64,000 nt of DNA from CAXTEJ01 sp964243295. Its GTDB lineage: Bacteria; Actinomycetota; Actinomycetes; Actinomycetales; Angustibacteraceae. Of the stretch, positions 53,539 through 62,892 are shown one piece after another (positions within the stretch are counted from its first letter, which is position 1; the number at the start of each line of letters is the position of its first letter). The notes beneath the pieces are model-generated. The model was not told the DNA's origin, did not search any database, and saw only the letters and a program-made list of their open reading frames with translations. The stretch covers positions 92,017 through 156,016 of the forward strand of contig CAXTEJ010000002.1 in the NCBI GenBank assembly GCA_964243295.1. Direction: 5' to 3'. The translations under genes were made by a program, and so were the position numbers.

Positions 53539-54270
53539 ATGACCGACCCGGACTCCTACCACAAGGGACCTGTGACGCTGCGGCGCCAGCAGGTGCCCGA
53601 CAGCACCACCGACCAGCGGCTGCTCGACGGCCCCCACGACCACGACTGGCTGCACAGCGACCCGTGGCGGGTGATGCGCATCCAGAGCGAGTTCGTCGAG
53701 GGGTTCGGGGCGCTCGCCGAGCTGGGCCGGGCCGTCAGCGTCTTCGGGTCCGCGCGCACCAAGCCCGACCACCCGTCGTACGCGCTGGGCGTCGAGGTGG
53801 GACGGCTGCTGGCGGAGGCGGGCTACGCGGTCATCACCGGCGGCGGCCCGGGCGTCATGGAGGCCGCCAACAAGGGCGCGTGCGAGGCGGGCGGGGTGTC
53901 GGTCGGGCTCGGCATCGAGCTGCCGCACGAGCAGGGGCTCAACGCCTACGTCGACCTCGGCGTGAACTTCCGCTACTTCTTCGCGCGCAAGACCATGTTC
54001 GTCAAGTACGCCCAGGGCTTCATCGTGCTCCCCGGCGGGTTCGGCACCTTCGACGAGCTGTTCGAGGCCATGACGCTCGTGCAGACCCACAAGGTGACGT
54101 CGTTCCCGATCGTGCTGCTCGGGACGTCGTACTGGCAGGGGCTGCTGGACTGGCTGCGGTCGAGCGTGCTCGCCGAGGGCATGGTGAACGAGTCCGACCT
54201 CGACCTGCTGACCGTCACTGACGACCCGGCCCACGCCGTCAAGGTCATCCTCGACGCCAACACCCGCTGA
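53539..54270 (+). CDS. LOG-family Rossmann protein (TIGR00730), long form
   Basis: A 243-residue protein of the lysine decarboxylase/LOG fold. LOG enzymes release free cytokinin-type bases from nucleoside monophosphates; bacterial members are nucleotide 5'-phosphoribohydrolases of uncertain role. Motifs are VSVFGSARTKPDHPSYALGVEVG, ITGGGPGVMEAANKGACEAGG and the signature PGGFGTFDELFEAMTLVQT. The 40-residue N-terminal extension (KGPVTLRRQQVP...HDWLHSDPWRVMRIQSEFVEG) is typical of the long actinobacterial form near dapE. Start ATG 53539 six bases after its -10 box. Confidence 0.93.
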   Translation: MTDPDSYHKGPVTLRRQQVPDSTTDQRLLDGPHDHDWLHSDPWRVMRIQSEFVEGFGALAELGRAVSVFGSARTKPDHPSYALGVEVGRLLAEAGYAVITGGGPGVMEAANKGACEAGGVSVGLGIELPHEQGLNAYVDLGVNFRYFFARKTMFVKYAQGFIVLPGGFGTFDELFEAMTLVQTHKVTSFPIVLLGTSYWQGLLDWLRSSVLAEGMVNESDLDLLTVTDDPAHAVKVILDANTR

Positions 54271-54345
54271 GCCCTGTGAGCGCAGGGCGAGCGGTCGACG
54301 ACGCGAAGGGCTGGACGGCGGCGGCGCGCTGATCGACACTGGCCC

Positions 54346-54579
54346 ATGGCCGTCTCACCGCTCCCGGCGCGCGGCACCGTGCTGCTCGGGCGCGACGTCG
54401 CCGGACGGGCGCTGCGCATCAGCAGCCACCCGGAGGCCGGCCGCGTCGTCCTGTCGATCTGGGACCACGACCGTTGCGTCGCGACCGTGCGGCTGGCCGA
54501 GGCCGACGTGCCCGACCTGGTGCGCTCGCTGACCTCCTGCCTGCTGCCGGTGCCGCAGCCCGCGGCCGAGGCGGGCTGA
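54346..54579 (+). CDS. Small hypothetical protein between the LOG genes
   Basis: A 77-residue protein with the fold-like pattern GTVLLGRDVAGRALRISSHPEAGRVVLSIWDHDRCVATVRLAEADVPDLVRSLTSCLLP, two beta hairpins then a helix. Similar short proteins occur at this place in related actinobacteria, but I know no function. Start ATG 54346. It is co-oriented with both LOG genes and 27 bases before the second one. Confidence 0.65.
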   Translation: MAVSPLPARGTVLLGRDVAGRALRISSHPEAGRVVLSIWDHDRCVATVRLAEADVPDLVRSLTSCLLPVPQPAAEAG

Positions 54580-54606
54580 GGCCACCCCGGCTGACATGCT
54601 GGCCGC

Positions 54607-55161
54607 ATGGCTGCCGTGTGCGTGTACTGCTCCTCCAGCGACGGCATCGACCCCCGCTACGCCGCCCTCGCGGGTGAGCTGGGGTCGGCGATCGCCCGGC
54701 GCGGCCACACCCTCGTGAGCGGCGGCGGGCGGGTGTCGATGATGGGAGCCGTGGCGCGCGCCGCACGGGCCGGGGGAGCGCACACGGTCGGGGTGATCCC
54801 GCAGGCCCTCGTCGACCTCGAGGTCGCGGACCACGACGCCGACGAGCTGCTGGTGGTGCCCGACATGCGTACCCGCAAGGCGCTCATGGACGAGCGCGCC
54901 GACGCGTTCGTGACCCTGCCCGGCGGCGTCGGCACCCTCGAGGAGCTCATGGAGGTGTGGACCGCCCGCAGCCTCGGCATGCACGCCAAGCCCGTGGTGC
55001 TGCTCGACCCGTGGGACGACCTGCGCCCGCTCGTCGACCTCGCGAAGGCGTTGCACCGTAAGGGGTTCGTGCGGTCCACCGCGCTGGCGCACCTGCTGCG
55101 CGCCACGTCGGTCGACGACGCTCTCGACCTCGTCGAGACCGCGACGGCAGGCGCGGCCTGA
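54607..55161 (+). CDS. LOG-family Rossmann protein (TIGR00730), short form
   Basis: A 184-residue LOG protein corresponding to Rv1205 of M. tuberculosis, reported as a cytokinin-releasing phosphoribohydrolase. It has VCVYCSSSDGIDPRYAALAGELG, LVSGGGRVSMMGAVARAA, the Arg in PDMRTRKALMDERADAFVTL and the signature PGGVGTLEELMEVWT. All expected catalytic residues (R and E of the signature regions) are present. ATG 54607 has CATGCT six bases upstream. The folP and glucosyl-phosphoglycerate synthase genes that usually follow are absent. Confidence 0.93.
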   Translation: MAAVCVYCSSSDGIDPRYAALAGELGSAIARRGHTLVSGGGRVSMMGAVARAARAGGAHTVGVIPQALVDLEVADHDADELLVVPDMRTRKALMDERADAFVTLPGGVGTLEELMEVWTARSLGMHAKPVVLLDPWDDLRPLVDLAKALHRKGFVRSTALAHLLRATSVDDALDLVETATAGAA

Positions 55162-55227
55162 TCCGCGCGGACGACGGCGCGACGGCGCCGGCCCGGCGCT
55201 GTCGGTGCCCCGTGACACCATGAGCGC

Positions 55228-55617
55228 GTGACGCTGATCGAGGTGCTGGTCGTGCTGGCGCTCGTGGCCGCGGTGGCCGCGGTGGCCGTCGGTGCGGTGC
55301 GCGGCGGCCTCGACGAGCCGGCGTCCACGGTGCCCGACCCGCTGCTGGTCGACCCGGCCGCCGACCCCGAGGCGCCGGTCAGGGGCAGCGACCTGCTCGA
55401 CGTCAGGTTCGCCCTCGCGCTGCGCGGCTACCGCATGGACCAGGTCGACGACGTCCTCGACCGCGCGGCCGACGCCATCGAGTCGCGTGACGAGCAGATC
55501 CGCCGGTTGCGCGACCAGCTCGAGGCGACGAGCGCGCACGATGGCGTCGACCACGGTGCCGTCGACCACGGTGCGGTCGACCACGGCGCCGTCCGCGACG
55601 GGCCATCGCAGGCATGA
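55228..55617 (+). CDS. DivIVA-domain protein
   Basis: A 129-residue protein with one N-terminal membrane helix (IEVLVVLALVAAVAAVAVGAV) and a DivIVA-type motif (LLDVRFALALRGYRMDQVDDVLDRAADAIESRDEQIRRLRDQLEA), which targets curved membranes and forms coiled coils. It ends in three VDHGA repeats. It corresponds by place to Rv1209. GTG 55228 has CACCAT six bases upstream. Its stop overlaps the SRPBCC start (ATGA). Confidence 0.85.
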   Translation: MTLIEVLVVLALVAAVAAVAVGAVRGGLDEPASTVPDPLLVDPAADPEAPVRGSDLLDVRFALALRGYRMDQVDDVLDRAADAIESRDEQIRRLRDQLEATSAHDGVDHGAVDHGAVDHGAVRDGPSQA

Positions 55618-56069
55618 GCACGTTCACCGTGCGGCGCGACGTCGCGGCGCCCGCTCCCGTGGTCTGGTCGACGCTCGTGCACTGGCCCAACCACGGCCGC
55701 TGGGTGCCGCTGACCCGGGTGTGGGTGACGACGGCCTCCGCTCAGGGTGTCGGGGCGGGCTTCGTCGGCCGCACCGGAGTCGGGCGGCTGGCCTTCGACG
55801 ACCCCATGACCGTCACCGCGTGGCGCCCGCCGACCGACGCCGAGCCGGGGCTGTGCGAGATCCACAAGACGGGCCGGGTCGTGCTCGGCGACGCCTGGTT
55901 CACCGTCACGCCGACCAGCCCCGAGGGCTGTGAGGTGACGTGGAGCGAGACGGTCGAGGTGGCCGGCGTGCGCCGGCTGCCGCTGTCGGGCCCGGTGAGC
56001 GCCTTCGCCGGCGGGCTCGCGTTCGGCTACGTGCTGCGCCGGCTGGCCGCCGAGGCCGAGTCGCGGTGA
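55614..56069 (+). CDS. SRPBCC (polyketide-cyclase/START-like) protein
   Basis: A 151-residue ligand-binding protein with the START-like pattern FTVRRDVAAPAPVVWSTLVHWPNHGRWVPLTRV at the N-terminus, beta strands in the middle and the C-terminal helix PVSAFAGGLAFGYVLRRLAAEAE. Such proteins bind lipids or aromatic compounds and have no fixed reaction. ATG 55614 is coupled to the DivIVA stop. It is followed by tag after 16 bases. Confidence 0.8.
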   Translation: MSTFTVRRDVAAPAPVVWSTLVHWPNHGRWVPLTRVWVTTASAQGVGAGFVGRTGVGRLAFDDPMTVTAWRPPTDAEPGLCEIHKTGRVVLGDAWFTVTPTSPEGCEVTWSETVEVAGVRRLPLSGPVSAFAGGLAFGYVLRRLAAEAESR

Positions 56070-56085
56070 CCAGCGGCGTGGCGGC

Positions 56086-56670
56086 GTGACGTCGCAGGGG
56101 CTCGTCGCGGGGGACGACGGGCTGGCGCGCTGCGCCTGGGGTGCCTCCACCCCCGACTACGCCCGCTACCACGACGAGGAGTGGGGCAGGCCCGTCCACG
56201 GCGAGGCGCCGCTGCTCGAGCGGCTGACGCTTGAGGCCTTCCAGTCGGGGCTCTCCTGGCTGACGATCCTGCGCAAGCGCGAGGCCTTCCGGGTCGCCTT
56301 CGCCGGCTTCGACGCCGACGTGGTCGCGCGCTTTCGCGCAGCCGACGAGGCGCGCCTGCTCGCCGACGCGGGCATCGTCCGCAACCGCGCCAAGATCGCG
56401 GCGGCCGTCACGAACGCGCGGGCGGTCGTCGCGCTGCGCGAGCACGGCGGCCTCGACGCGCTCGTCTGGTCGCACGCGCCCCACCCGCGCCCGCCGCGGC
56501 CAGCCACGCCGGCCGACGTACCGGCGACGACGGCGGGGTCGACGGCGCTCGCGAAGGAGCTGCGCGCGGCGGGGCTGGTCTTCGTCGGGCCCACCACGGC
56601 CTACGCGGCCATGCAGGCGTGCGGGCTGGTCGACGACCACCTCGCGGGCTGCCACGTGGCGCCCTCATGA
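56086..56670 (+). CDS. tag: DNA-3-methyladenine glycosylase I
   Basis: A 194-residue base-excision repair enzyme removing 3-methyladenine from alkylated DNA. Family blocks are RCAWGASTPDYARYHDEEWGRPVHGE, LTLEAFQSGLSWLTILRKREAFR, GIVRNRAKIAAAVTNARA and FVGPTTAYAAMQACGLVDDHLAGCH, where the Cys and His residues form the zinc clip. GTG 56086. Its stop overlaps the start of the next membrane protein (ATGA). Position corresponds to tagA (Rv1210). Confidence 0.95.
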   Translation: MTSQGLVAGDDGLARCAWGASTPDYARYHDEEWGRPVHGEAPLLERLTLEAFQSGLSWLTILRKREAFRVAFAGFDADVVARFRAADEARLLADAGIVRNRAKIAAAVTNARAVVALREHGGLDALVWSHAPHPRPPRPATPADVPATTAGSTALAKELRAAGLVFVGPTTAYAAMQACGLVDDHLAGCHVAPS

Positions 56671-57878
56671 GCACCGCCGTGGGCACGGCTCCCGTCACCG
56701 CAGCGGGCGTCGTCCGGCACCGGGTCCGGCGCCTCGACGTGGTGCTGGTGCTCGTGGTCTACGCACTGACCCGGCTGTGGGACGCCGTCCTGATCCAGCG
56801 GGCGTCCGCGCACCAGCTGCCGAGCATCTGGACCGGCCCGACGTCGGACTACTTCGACCTCGCCCAGCTGTGGGACGCGCAGTGGTACCGCATCGTCGCG
56901 ATCCAGGGCTACCCGCTGCCGCTGCCGGTCGACGCCACCGGCGCCGTGCAGCAGAACGCCTGGGCGTTCTTCCCCGCCTTCCCCTACACCGTGCGCGCTG
57001 TCATGGCCGTCACCGGGCTCGACTTCTCCCCGGCCGCGGTGCTCACCAACGTGGTGCTCGGGGCGCTGGCGGTCGTCGTGCTGCTGCGGCTGCTGCAGCG
57101 CGTGGCCGGACGCCGGGCCGGGCTCGCGGGCGTGGCGCTGCTGTGCGCGCTGCCGTCGGCGCCGGTGCTGCAGATCGCCTACAGCGAGACGCTGTTCCTG
57201 CTGCTGCTGGCCATCGCGACGCTGTGGCTGGTCGAGCGGCGGTACGCCGCCGTCGCGGTCGTCGTGCTCGTCATGGCCCTGACGCGGCCGGTCGTCGCGC
57301 CCTTCGCGGTCGTGGTGCTCGGTCACCTCATCGCCCGGTGGTGGTCGCGCCGCACCGACCCGCTGCCGCGCCGCGACGTCACGCGGATCGTCGGGCTCGG
57401 CCTGTTCGCCGCCGTGTCGGTCATCCTGTGGCCCGCCATCGTGCAGGTCGCGACCGGCGAGCCCGACGCCTACACGCGCATCCAGGGCGCCTGGCGCACC
57501 GGCGGCGTCGTGCAGGCGCCGTTCGCGCAGACCCTCGAGATCGTCCGCCTGCTGTGGGGCGACCGCGGGCCCACCTACCTGGTCGTCGCGTCGGTCGCGT
57601 ACGTCGCGCTGGTGCTCTCGCCCGCGGCGCGCGCCCTGGGGCCCGAGCTGCGCACCTGGTGCCTCGCCTACCCGACGTACGTGCTCGCCGTGCACGAGCC
57701 GTGGACCAGCACCTACCGCTACGCGCTGTTCCTGTTCCCGCTGCTCGTGCTGCCGGGGCGGCTGCGGCGCCTCGGTCCGCCGCTCGTGCTGGCGCTGCTG
57801 GGCTTCGGCCTCGTGCTGCAGCAGCGCTGGGTCGACGAGCTGCTGGTGTTCACCCCACCGACCGACTTCCCGCCGTGA
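56667..57878 (+). CDS. PIG-V-like integral membrane glycosyltransferase candidate
   Basis: A 403-residue protein with about nine to ten membrane helices. The early loop FDLAQLWDAQWYRIVAIQGYP matches the WDxxWYxxIAxxGY motif of PIG-V-like (GT-C fold) mannosyltransferases. NAWAFFPAFPYTVRAVM and LQIAYSETLFLLLLAIATLWL are also typical. In bacteria the donor is probably a polyprenyl-phosphate sugar and the acceptor a cell-envelope molecule, but neither is known. ATG 56667 is coupled to tag. It is absent from the M. tuberculosis order, so it may be a local addition. Confidence 0.75.
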   Translation: MSTAVGTAPVTAAGVVRHRVRRLDVVLVLVVYALTRLWDAVLIQRASAHQLPSIWTGPTSDYFDLAQLWDAQWYRIVAIQGYPLPLPVDATGAVQQNAWAFFPAFPYTVRAVMAVTGLDFSPAAVLTNVVLGALAVVVLLRLLQRVAGRRAGLAGVALLCALPSAPVLQIAYSETLFLLLLAIATLWLVERRYAAVAVVVLVMALTRPVVAPFAVVVLGHLIARWWSRRTDPLPRRDVTRIVGLGLFAAVSVILWPAIVQVATGEPDAYTRIQGAWRTGGVVQAPFAQTLEIVRLLWGDRGPTYLVVASVAYVALVLSPAARALGPELRTWCLAYPTYVLAVHEPWTSTYRYALFLFPLLVLPGRLRRLGPPLVLALLGFGLVLQQRWVDELLVFTPPTDFPP

Positions 57879-57910
57879 CGCACACCCCGGTCGGCGCCAC
57901 CTCGGCCGGC

Positions 57911-57982
57911 GGGCGCCGCGTCGATCAGCGCCCGCGGAACTGCGGCGGGCGCCGCGTCGATCAGCGCCCGCGGAACTGCGGC
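57911..57982. repeat. 36-bp direct duplication at the enoyl-CoA hydratase 3' end
   Basis: Two perfect 36-base copies, 57911-57946 and 57947-57982. The second contains the last codons and stop of the enoyl-CoA hydratase gene (minus strand); the first repeats them just past the stop. Confidence 0.9.
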
Positions 57983-58758
57983 GGGCGCTTGGCGACGAAC
58001 GCCTCGACGGCCCCGAGGTGGTCGGCCGTGGCGCCGGTCAGCGCCATGAGCTCACCCTCGTGGGCGAGGGAGTCGGCGAGGTCGTGCGTCTGCGCGTACC
58101 GCAGCGTCGACTTGATTGACGCGTGGGCGACCGTCGGGCCGGCCGCGAGCTGTCCCGCCAGCCCGGCAGCGGCAGCCGGCAAGTCGTCGTCCGGCACGAC
58201 ACGGGTGGCGAGGCCGAGCTCGAGCGCCTCGGCCGCGCCGACGCGGCGCGGCACGAGCAGCAGCTCGGTGGCCCGGGCAAGGCCGACCAGGCGCGGCAGC
58301 GTCCAGGACGCTCCCGAGTCGCACGACAGGCCGATGGCGGCGAAGGCGGTGGTGAACGCCGCGCTCTCGGCCATGACGCGCAGGTCGCACGCGAAGGCGA
58401 ACGACGCCCCGGCCCCGGCCGCGACGCCGTTCACCGCAGCGACGACGGGCTTGGGCATGGTCGCCAGCAGCGTCGCGATCGGGTTGTAGTGGTCGCGCAC
58501 GGTGTCGGCGAGACCGCCGGGGTCGCCGTCCGTGCGCATCTTGCCCACGTGCTCGCGCAGGTCCTGCCCGACGCAGAAGGCCCGCCCGCTGCCGGTCAGG
58601 ACGACGGCCCGGACGCCGTCGTCGTCCGCCACCTCCCGCAGGGCGGCGAGCAGCGCGACCTTGGTCGGGTCGTCGAGCGCGTTCATGCTCGCGGCCCGCG
58701 CGAGGGTGACCGTGGCCACCGCACCGTCGCGGGACAGCTGCACCGGCTGGTCGGTCAC
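57961..58758 (-). CDS. Enoyl-CoA hydratase/isomerase family protein
   Basis: A 265-residue crotonase-fold protein. The CoA/oxyanion regions are AVVLTGSGRAFCVGQDLREH and KPVVAAVNGVAAGAGASFAFACDLRVMAES, followed by AFTTAFAAIGLSCDSGASWTLPRLVG and LATRVVPDDDL. At the first catalytic position the residue after GLSCDSG is Ala-Ser rather than the usual Glu/Gly pair, similar to PaaG-like isomerases that use other acids. GTG 58758 has GGAGGACCC upstream; the longer frame to 59115 has no support. It may act in phenylacetate or fatty-acid breakdown; no partner genes are nearby. Confidence 0.88.
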   Translation of the reverse strand: MTDQPVQLSRDGAVATVTLARAASMNALDDPTKVALLAALREVADDDGVRAVVLTGSGRAFCVGQDLREHVGKMRTDGDPGGLADTVRDHYNPIATLLATMPKPVVAAVNGVAAGAGASFAFACDLRVMAESAAFTTAFAAIGLSCDSGASWTLPRLVGLARATELLLVPRRVGAAEALELGLATRVVPDDDLPAAAAGLAGQLAAGPTVAHASIKSTLRYAQTHDLADSLAHEGELMALTGATADHLGAVEAFVAKRPPQFRGR

Positions 58759-58936
58759 GGGTCCTCCGTCGGGTGGCTGGTAGCGCGAGCTGCCGCCGGT
58801 GGTCCGCGCGGCTGCGGCCGCAGCCTGCCACGGTGAGGCGATTTCCCGCCCGGGCCGTTGACCCGCGATAATGAACCGACACGCGTGCGCCGGCCCCGCT
58901 GCCGTCGCCGCCCGCGCAGCGAAAGGGGTTCGGCGA

Positions 58937-59104
58937 ATGGCCGCCATGAAGCCGAGGACCGGTGACGGTCCGCTCGAGGTGACCAAGGAGGGTCGTGGCA
59001 TCGTCATGCGCATGCCGCTCGAGGGTGGTGGTCGTCTCGTCGTCGAGATGACCCCCGACGAGGCGAACGCCCTCGGTGACGCCCTCAAGACCGCTGCCGG
59101 CTGA
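58937..59104 (+). CDS. DUF3117 small protein
   Basis: A 55-residue protein of the highly conserved actinobacterial DUF3117 family (Rv1211 type): MAAMKPRTGDGPLEVTKEG, then GIVMRMPLEGGGRLVVEMTPDEANALGDAL. It is likely a small calcium- or nucleic-acid-associated protein; the M. tuberculosis homolog has been reported as calmodulin-like. ATG 58937 follows GAAAGGGGTTCGGCGA. A terminator hairpin is 13 bases after the stop, so it forms its own unit. Confidence 0.93.
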   Translation: MAAMKPRTGDGPLEVTKEGRGIVMRMPLEGGGRLVVEMTPDEANALGDALKTAAG

Positions 59105-59117
59105 GACGACCGCACCC

Positions 59118-59158
59118 CCGAAGGCCCCGACCCGCTGACCGCGGACCGGGGCCTTCGG
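59118..59158 (+). terminator. 12-bp stem-loop after the DUF3117 gene
   Basis: Bases 59118-59129 pair with 59147-59158 with a 17-base loop, 14 bases past the stop. No T-tract follows. Confidence 0.7.
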
Positions 59159-59185
59159 CGTCCGCCGGGCTTCGGCGTCCGCGAC

Positions 59186-59191
59186 TAGTCT
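59186..59191 (+). promoter_or_regulatory. -10 box, leaderless start of pepA
   Basis: TAGTCT, six bases before GTG 59198. Confidence 0.5.
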
Positions 59192-59197
59192 CGGGCG

Positions 59198-60721
<1,524 letters not shown>

Positions 60722-60734
60722 CCCACCCCCACTC

Positions 60735-60850
60735 CCGTGATCATGCGGTCGCGGCCCGCCTTCGCCGTGATCATGCGATCCCGGCCCGCCCTGCCGTGAT
60801 CATGCGATCTCGGCCCGCCCTCGCCGTGATCATGCGATCGCGGCCCGCAG
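60735..60850 (+). repeat. Four tandem family R repeats after pepA
   Basis: Units start at 60735, 60765, 60794 and 60824, each about 30 bases. Each has the core GTGATCATGCG followed by RTC, then NCGGCCCGCC. A fifth, weaker form is near 60953-60985. The 60722-61119 gap holds these and no gene. Confidence 0.9.
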
Positions 60851-61119
60851 GGTGTTGCCGTCGCGTCCGGCCGAGAGCCGGCACCCTCCGGTCCGCTGTC
60901 GCAAGCTCCCTGACGCGGACCTCCGGCCACCGGCCCTCGGCCTTCTCCCGCCGTGATCGTGTCCCGTCTTGCGATCCCGGCTCGCTGCCGCCGTCCGGTG
61001 AAGACGTGGCCCCCACGGTCATCGAATGACGTGGATCTCGGGCAGCGTCGTCAGGTCTTCCATGGGGCGGCTTCAGGGGTGACGGGTGGACCCGCCCGGA
61101 CGTCGACCGCCGCGCTCGC

Positions 61120-61485
61120 TCAGCAGGGCTGGGTGACCGAGCCGAGGTGCCAGCCGTGCGCAGGGACCTCGACGACTTCGACCGAGTACGCCCAGCTGCG
61201 GTAGGTGACGGTCGACGATCCGCTCCCGCTCGCCAGCCACCCCCAGCGCGGCGTGGCCTGTGACTGACGACGCTGCCACTCCTCGAGCGCGGCACGCGCC
61301 GACGGTGCCCCCTGTGAACCGCCCGCGATCGCGGGCGACGCGGTGCAGGACTCGCGTCCGGCGCCCGAGAACCACCCCCCGGCTGCCAGGACGCCGAGGC
61401 CCAGGACGAGCGTCGCCGCCAGGCTCACGGTGACCAGCTGCCGGCGTCGGCGCGTCGCGGGGACGAGCAGCGGTTGGAAGGGCAT
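61120..61485 (-). CDS. Small membrane-anchored or secreted protein
   Basis: A protein of about 121 residues with a basic N-terminus (VPATRRRRQLVTVSLAATLVLGLGVLAAGGWFSG) containing one hydrophobic helix, then an external part with two cysteines (RESCTASP and the C-terminal VTQPC) that could pair. No known domain is visible. ATG 61485 follows GGAAGGTGACGCCG; an in-frame ATG at 61509 is possible. It converges on pepA across the R-repeat gap. Upstream (61486-62043) is a repeat-filled region. Confidence 0.55.
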   Translation of the reverse strand: MPFQPLLVPATRRRRQLVTVSLAATLVLGLGVLAAGGWFSGAGRESCTASPAIAGGSQGAPSARAALEEWQRRQSQATPRWGWLASGSGSSTVTYRSWAYSVEVVEVPAHGWHLGSVTQPC

Positions 61486-61625
61486 CGGCGTCACCTTCCG
61501 AGCGGCCATCGCGGGCGGTCGCCCGTGCGGTGTGACGTCGCGCCACCAGCTGCGGTTCCCGGCCCGTCGACGTCCGGCAGCAATTAGCTCGGGTCCTCGA
61601 CGGCGCCACCCTGCCTGCCGACGCT

Positions 61626-61772
61626 CCGCCGGCGGGCGGTTGGCGGTCAGGGGGCTCGATCGCCACTCGAGCGGTTGTTGCCGACGTCCGGGGTGAGCTT
61701 CCCGCGACGAGGGTGGACTTCCCGGTGCTGCAGGACGCGGCGGGCATCGGATCACCTACTCAACGTGATCAA
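61626..61772 (-). repeat. Family B intergenic repeat, copy 2
   Basis: Reverse-complement copy of the 52021 unit, 147 bases, with scattered differences but no large gap. Its outer end reads TTGATCACGTTGAGTAGG on the minus strand. Confidence 0.85.
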
Positions 61773-61829
61773 ACTTGGCCGGGCGGTGCACTCCGGGGCG
61801 ACGGCGCGCGTCCCGCGGACGCTCCGCCG

Positions 61830-61937
61830 AACCGACGTCCGCCTGATGAGATCGCACCGCCTTCACGCGACGACAAGCCGCTTCACGTGGCGTGCACGCC
61901 TCGGGATGCGCGCCGGAACCTACGTAACGTGATCACG
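61830..61937 (-). repeat. Family A intergenic repeat, copy 3 (diverged)
   Basis: On the minus strand it begins GTGATCACGTTACGTAGGT and later has GCGTGAAGG, then ATCTCATCAGGCGGACGTCGG, matching the 40797 and 40941 units with more changes. It lies 57 bases from family B copy 2 in the same orientation. Bases 61938-62040 hold a short GC-rich tract with two to three TCACGGACGCCCGCG units. Confidence 0.8.
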
Positions 61938-62043
61938 GAGGCCCGCCCGCCCGCGCCCGCCATCACGGACGCCCGCGCCGTCACGGACGCCCGCGCGCCG
62001 GCACGGACGTCGGACAAGCCGCCCCGGAGTCGGACGATCGGCG

Positions 62044-62679
62044 TCAGGGGCGCTTGACCGCCACGAGCAGCCCGTCGCCGACGGGGAGGAGCGTGGGGAG
62101 CACGCGCTCGTCGTCGCGCACGCGCTTGCCGAGCTCGCGGATGGCGGTGGTGGTCTCGTCGCGCTGGGCGGGGTCGGCGACGCGGTCGTGGCCCAGGGCG
62201 CCCTCGAAGGCCACGGCGCCGCCGGGGCGCAGCAGGCGCAGGGCCTGGTCGAGGTACTCGTCGTACTCGGCCTTGCCGGCGGTGCAGAAGACCAGGTCGT
62301 AGGCGCCGTCGGTGAGCCGGGGGAGCACGTCCAGCGCGCGGCCGGAGATCACGCGGGTGCGGTTGCCGGGGATGCGGGCCTCGGTGAAGGCCTGGCGGGC
62401 GGCGCGCTGGTGCTCGGGCTCGACGTCGATGGTGGTGAGGACGCCGTCGCCGGGCATGCCCTGCAGCAGCCAGAGGCCCGAGACCCCCGCACCGGTGCCG
62501 ATCTCGACGACCGAGCGGGCGGCGAGGGTGGCGGCGAGCAGCCGCAGCGCAGCGCCGGCGCCGGCGCCGACCGCCGTGCACCCGAGCTCGGCGGCCCGGC
62601 CGCGGGCGGCCTCGACGACCTCGGTCTCGATGACGAAGGACTCGGCGTACGCCCAGCTCGCGGGCTTCAGACCGCTCAC
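62044..62679 (-). CDS. O-methyltransferase family protein (Rv1220c-like)
   Basis: A 211-residue SAM-dependent O-methyltransferase. It has SWAYAESFVIETEVVEAARGRA, motif I VVEIGTGAGVSGLWLLQGM, motif II TTIDVEPEHQRAARQAFTEA and YDLVFCTAGKAEYDEYLDQALRLLRPGGAVAFEGAL. This is the divergent partner that sits next to sigE in most actinobacteria. The acceptor is unknown; fold is catechol-O-methyltransferase-like. GTG 62679 follows GGAGGCCATCC. The divergent sigE promoter lies in the 213-base gap upstream. Confidence 0.92.
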   Translation of the reverse strand: MSGLKPASWAYAESFVIETEVVEAARGRAAELGCTAVGAGAGAALRLLAATLAARSVVEIGTGAGVSGLWLLQGMPGDGVLTTIDVEPEHQRAARQAFTEARIPGNRTRVISGRALDVLPRLTDGAYDLVFCTAGKAEYDEYLDQALRLLRPGGAVAFEGALGHDRVADPAQRDETTTAIRELGKRVRDDERVLPTLLPVGDGLLVAVKRP

Positions 62680-62766
62680 GGATGGCCTCCAGGTGTGTGA
62701 GGTGGTGCCGGGGGCGCATGTCGGCCACGGGTCGATCGGACGGTTCACCCTAGTGGGGCGCGCGCG

Positions 62767-62792
62767 GGAACCGGCCGGGCCGGTGCCGCGTT
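62767..62792 (+). promoter_or_regulatory. Possible sigma-E (ECF) promoter of sigE
   Basis: GGAAC at 62767-62771 and CGTT at 62789-62792, spaced as in ECF sigma-E promoters, lie about 100 bases before the sigE start. This would give autoregulation. Confidence 0.4.
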
Positions 62793-62892
62793 CAGGAGGG
62801 GACGGCCACTCGGCCGTGCCAGCGGCTGGTGGTGCGCGCCGTCCGGCGCGAATGCAGCCCCGCCGCGGCGGTTGGTGATGAGACGAGGGACG

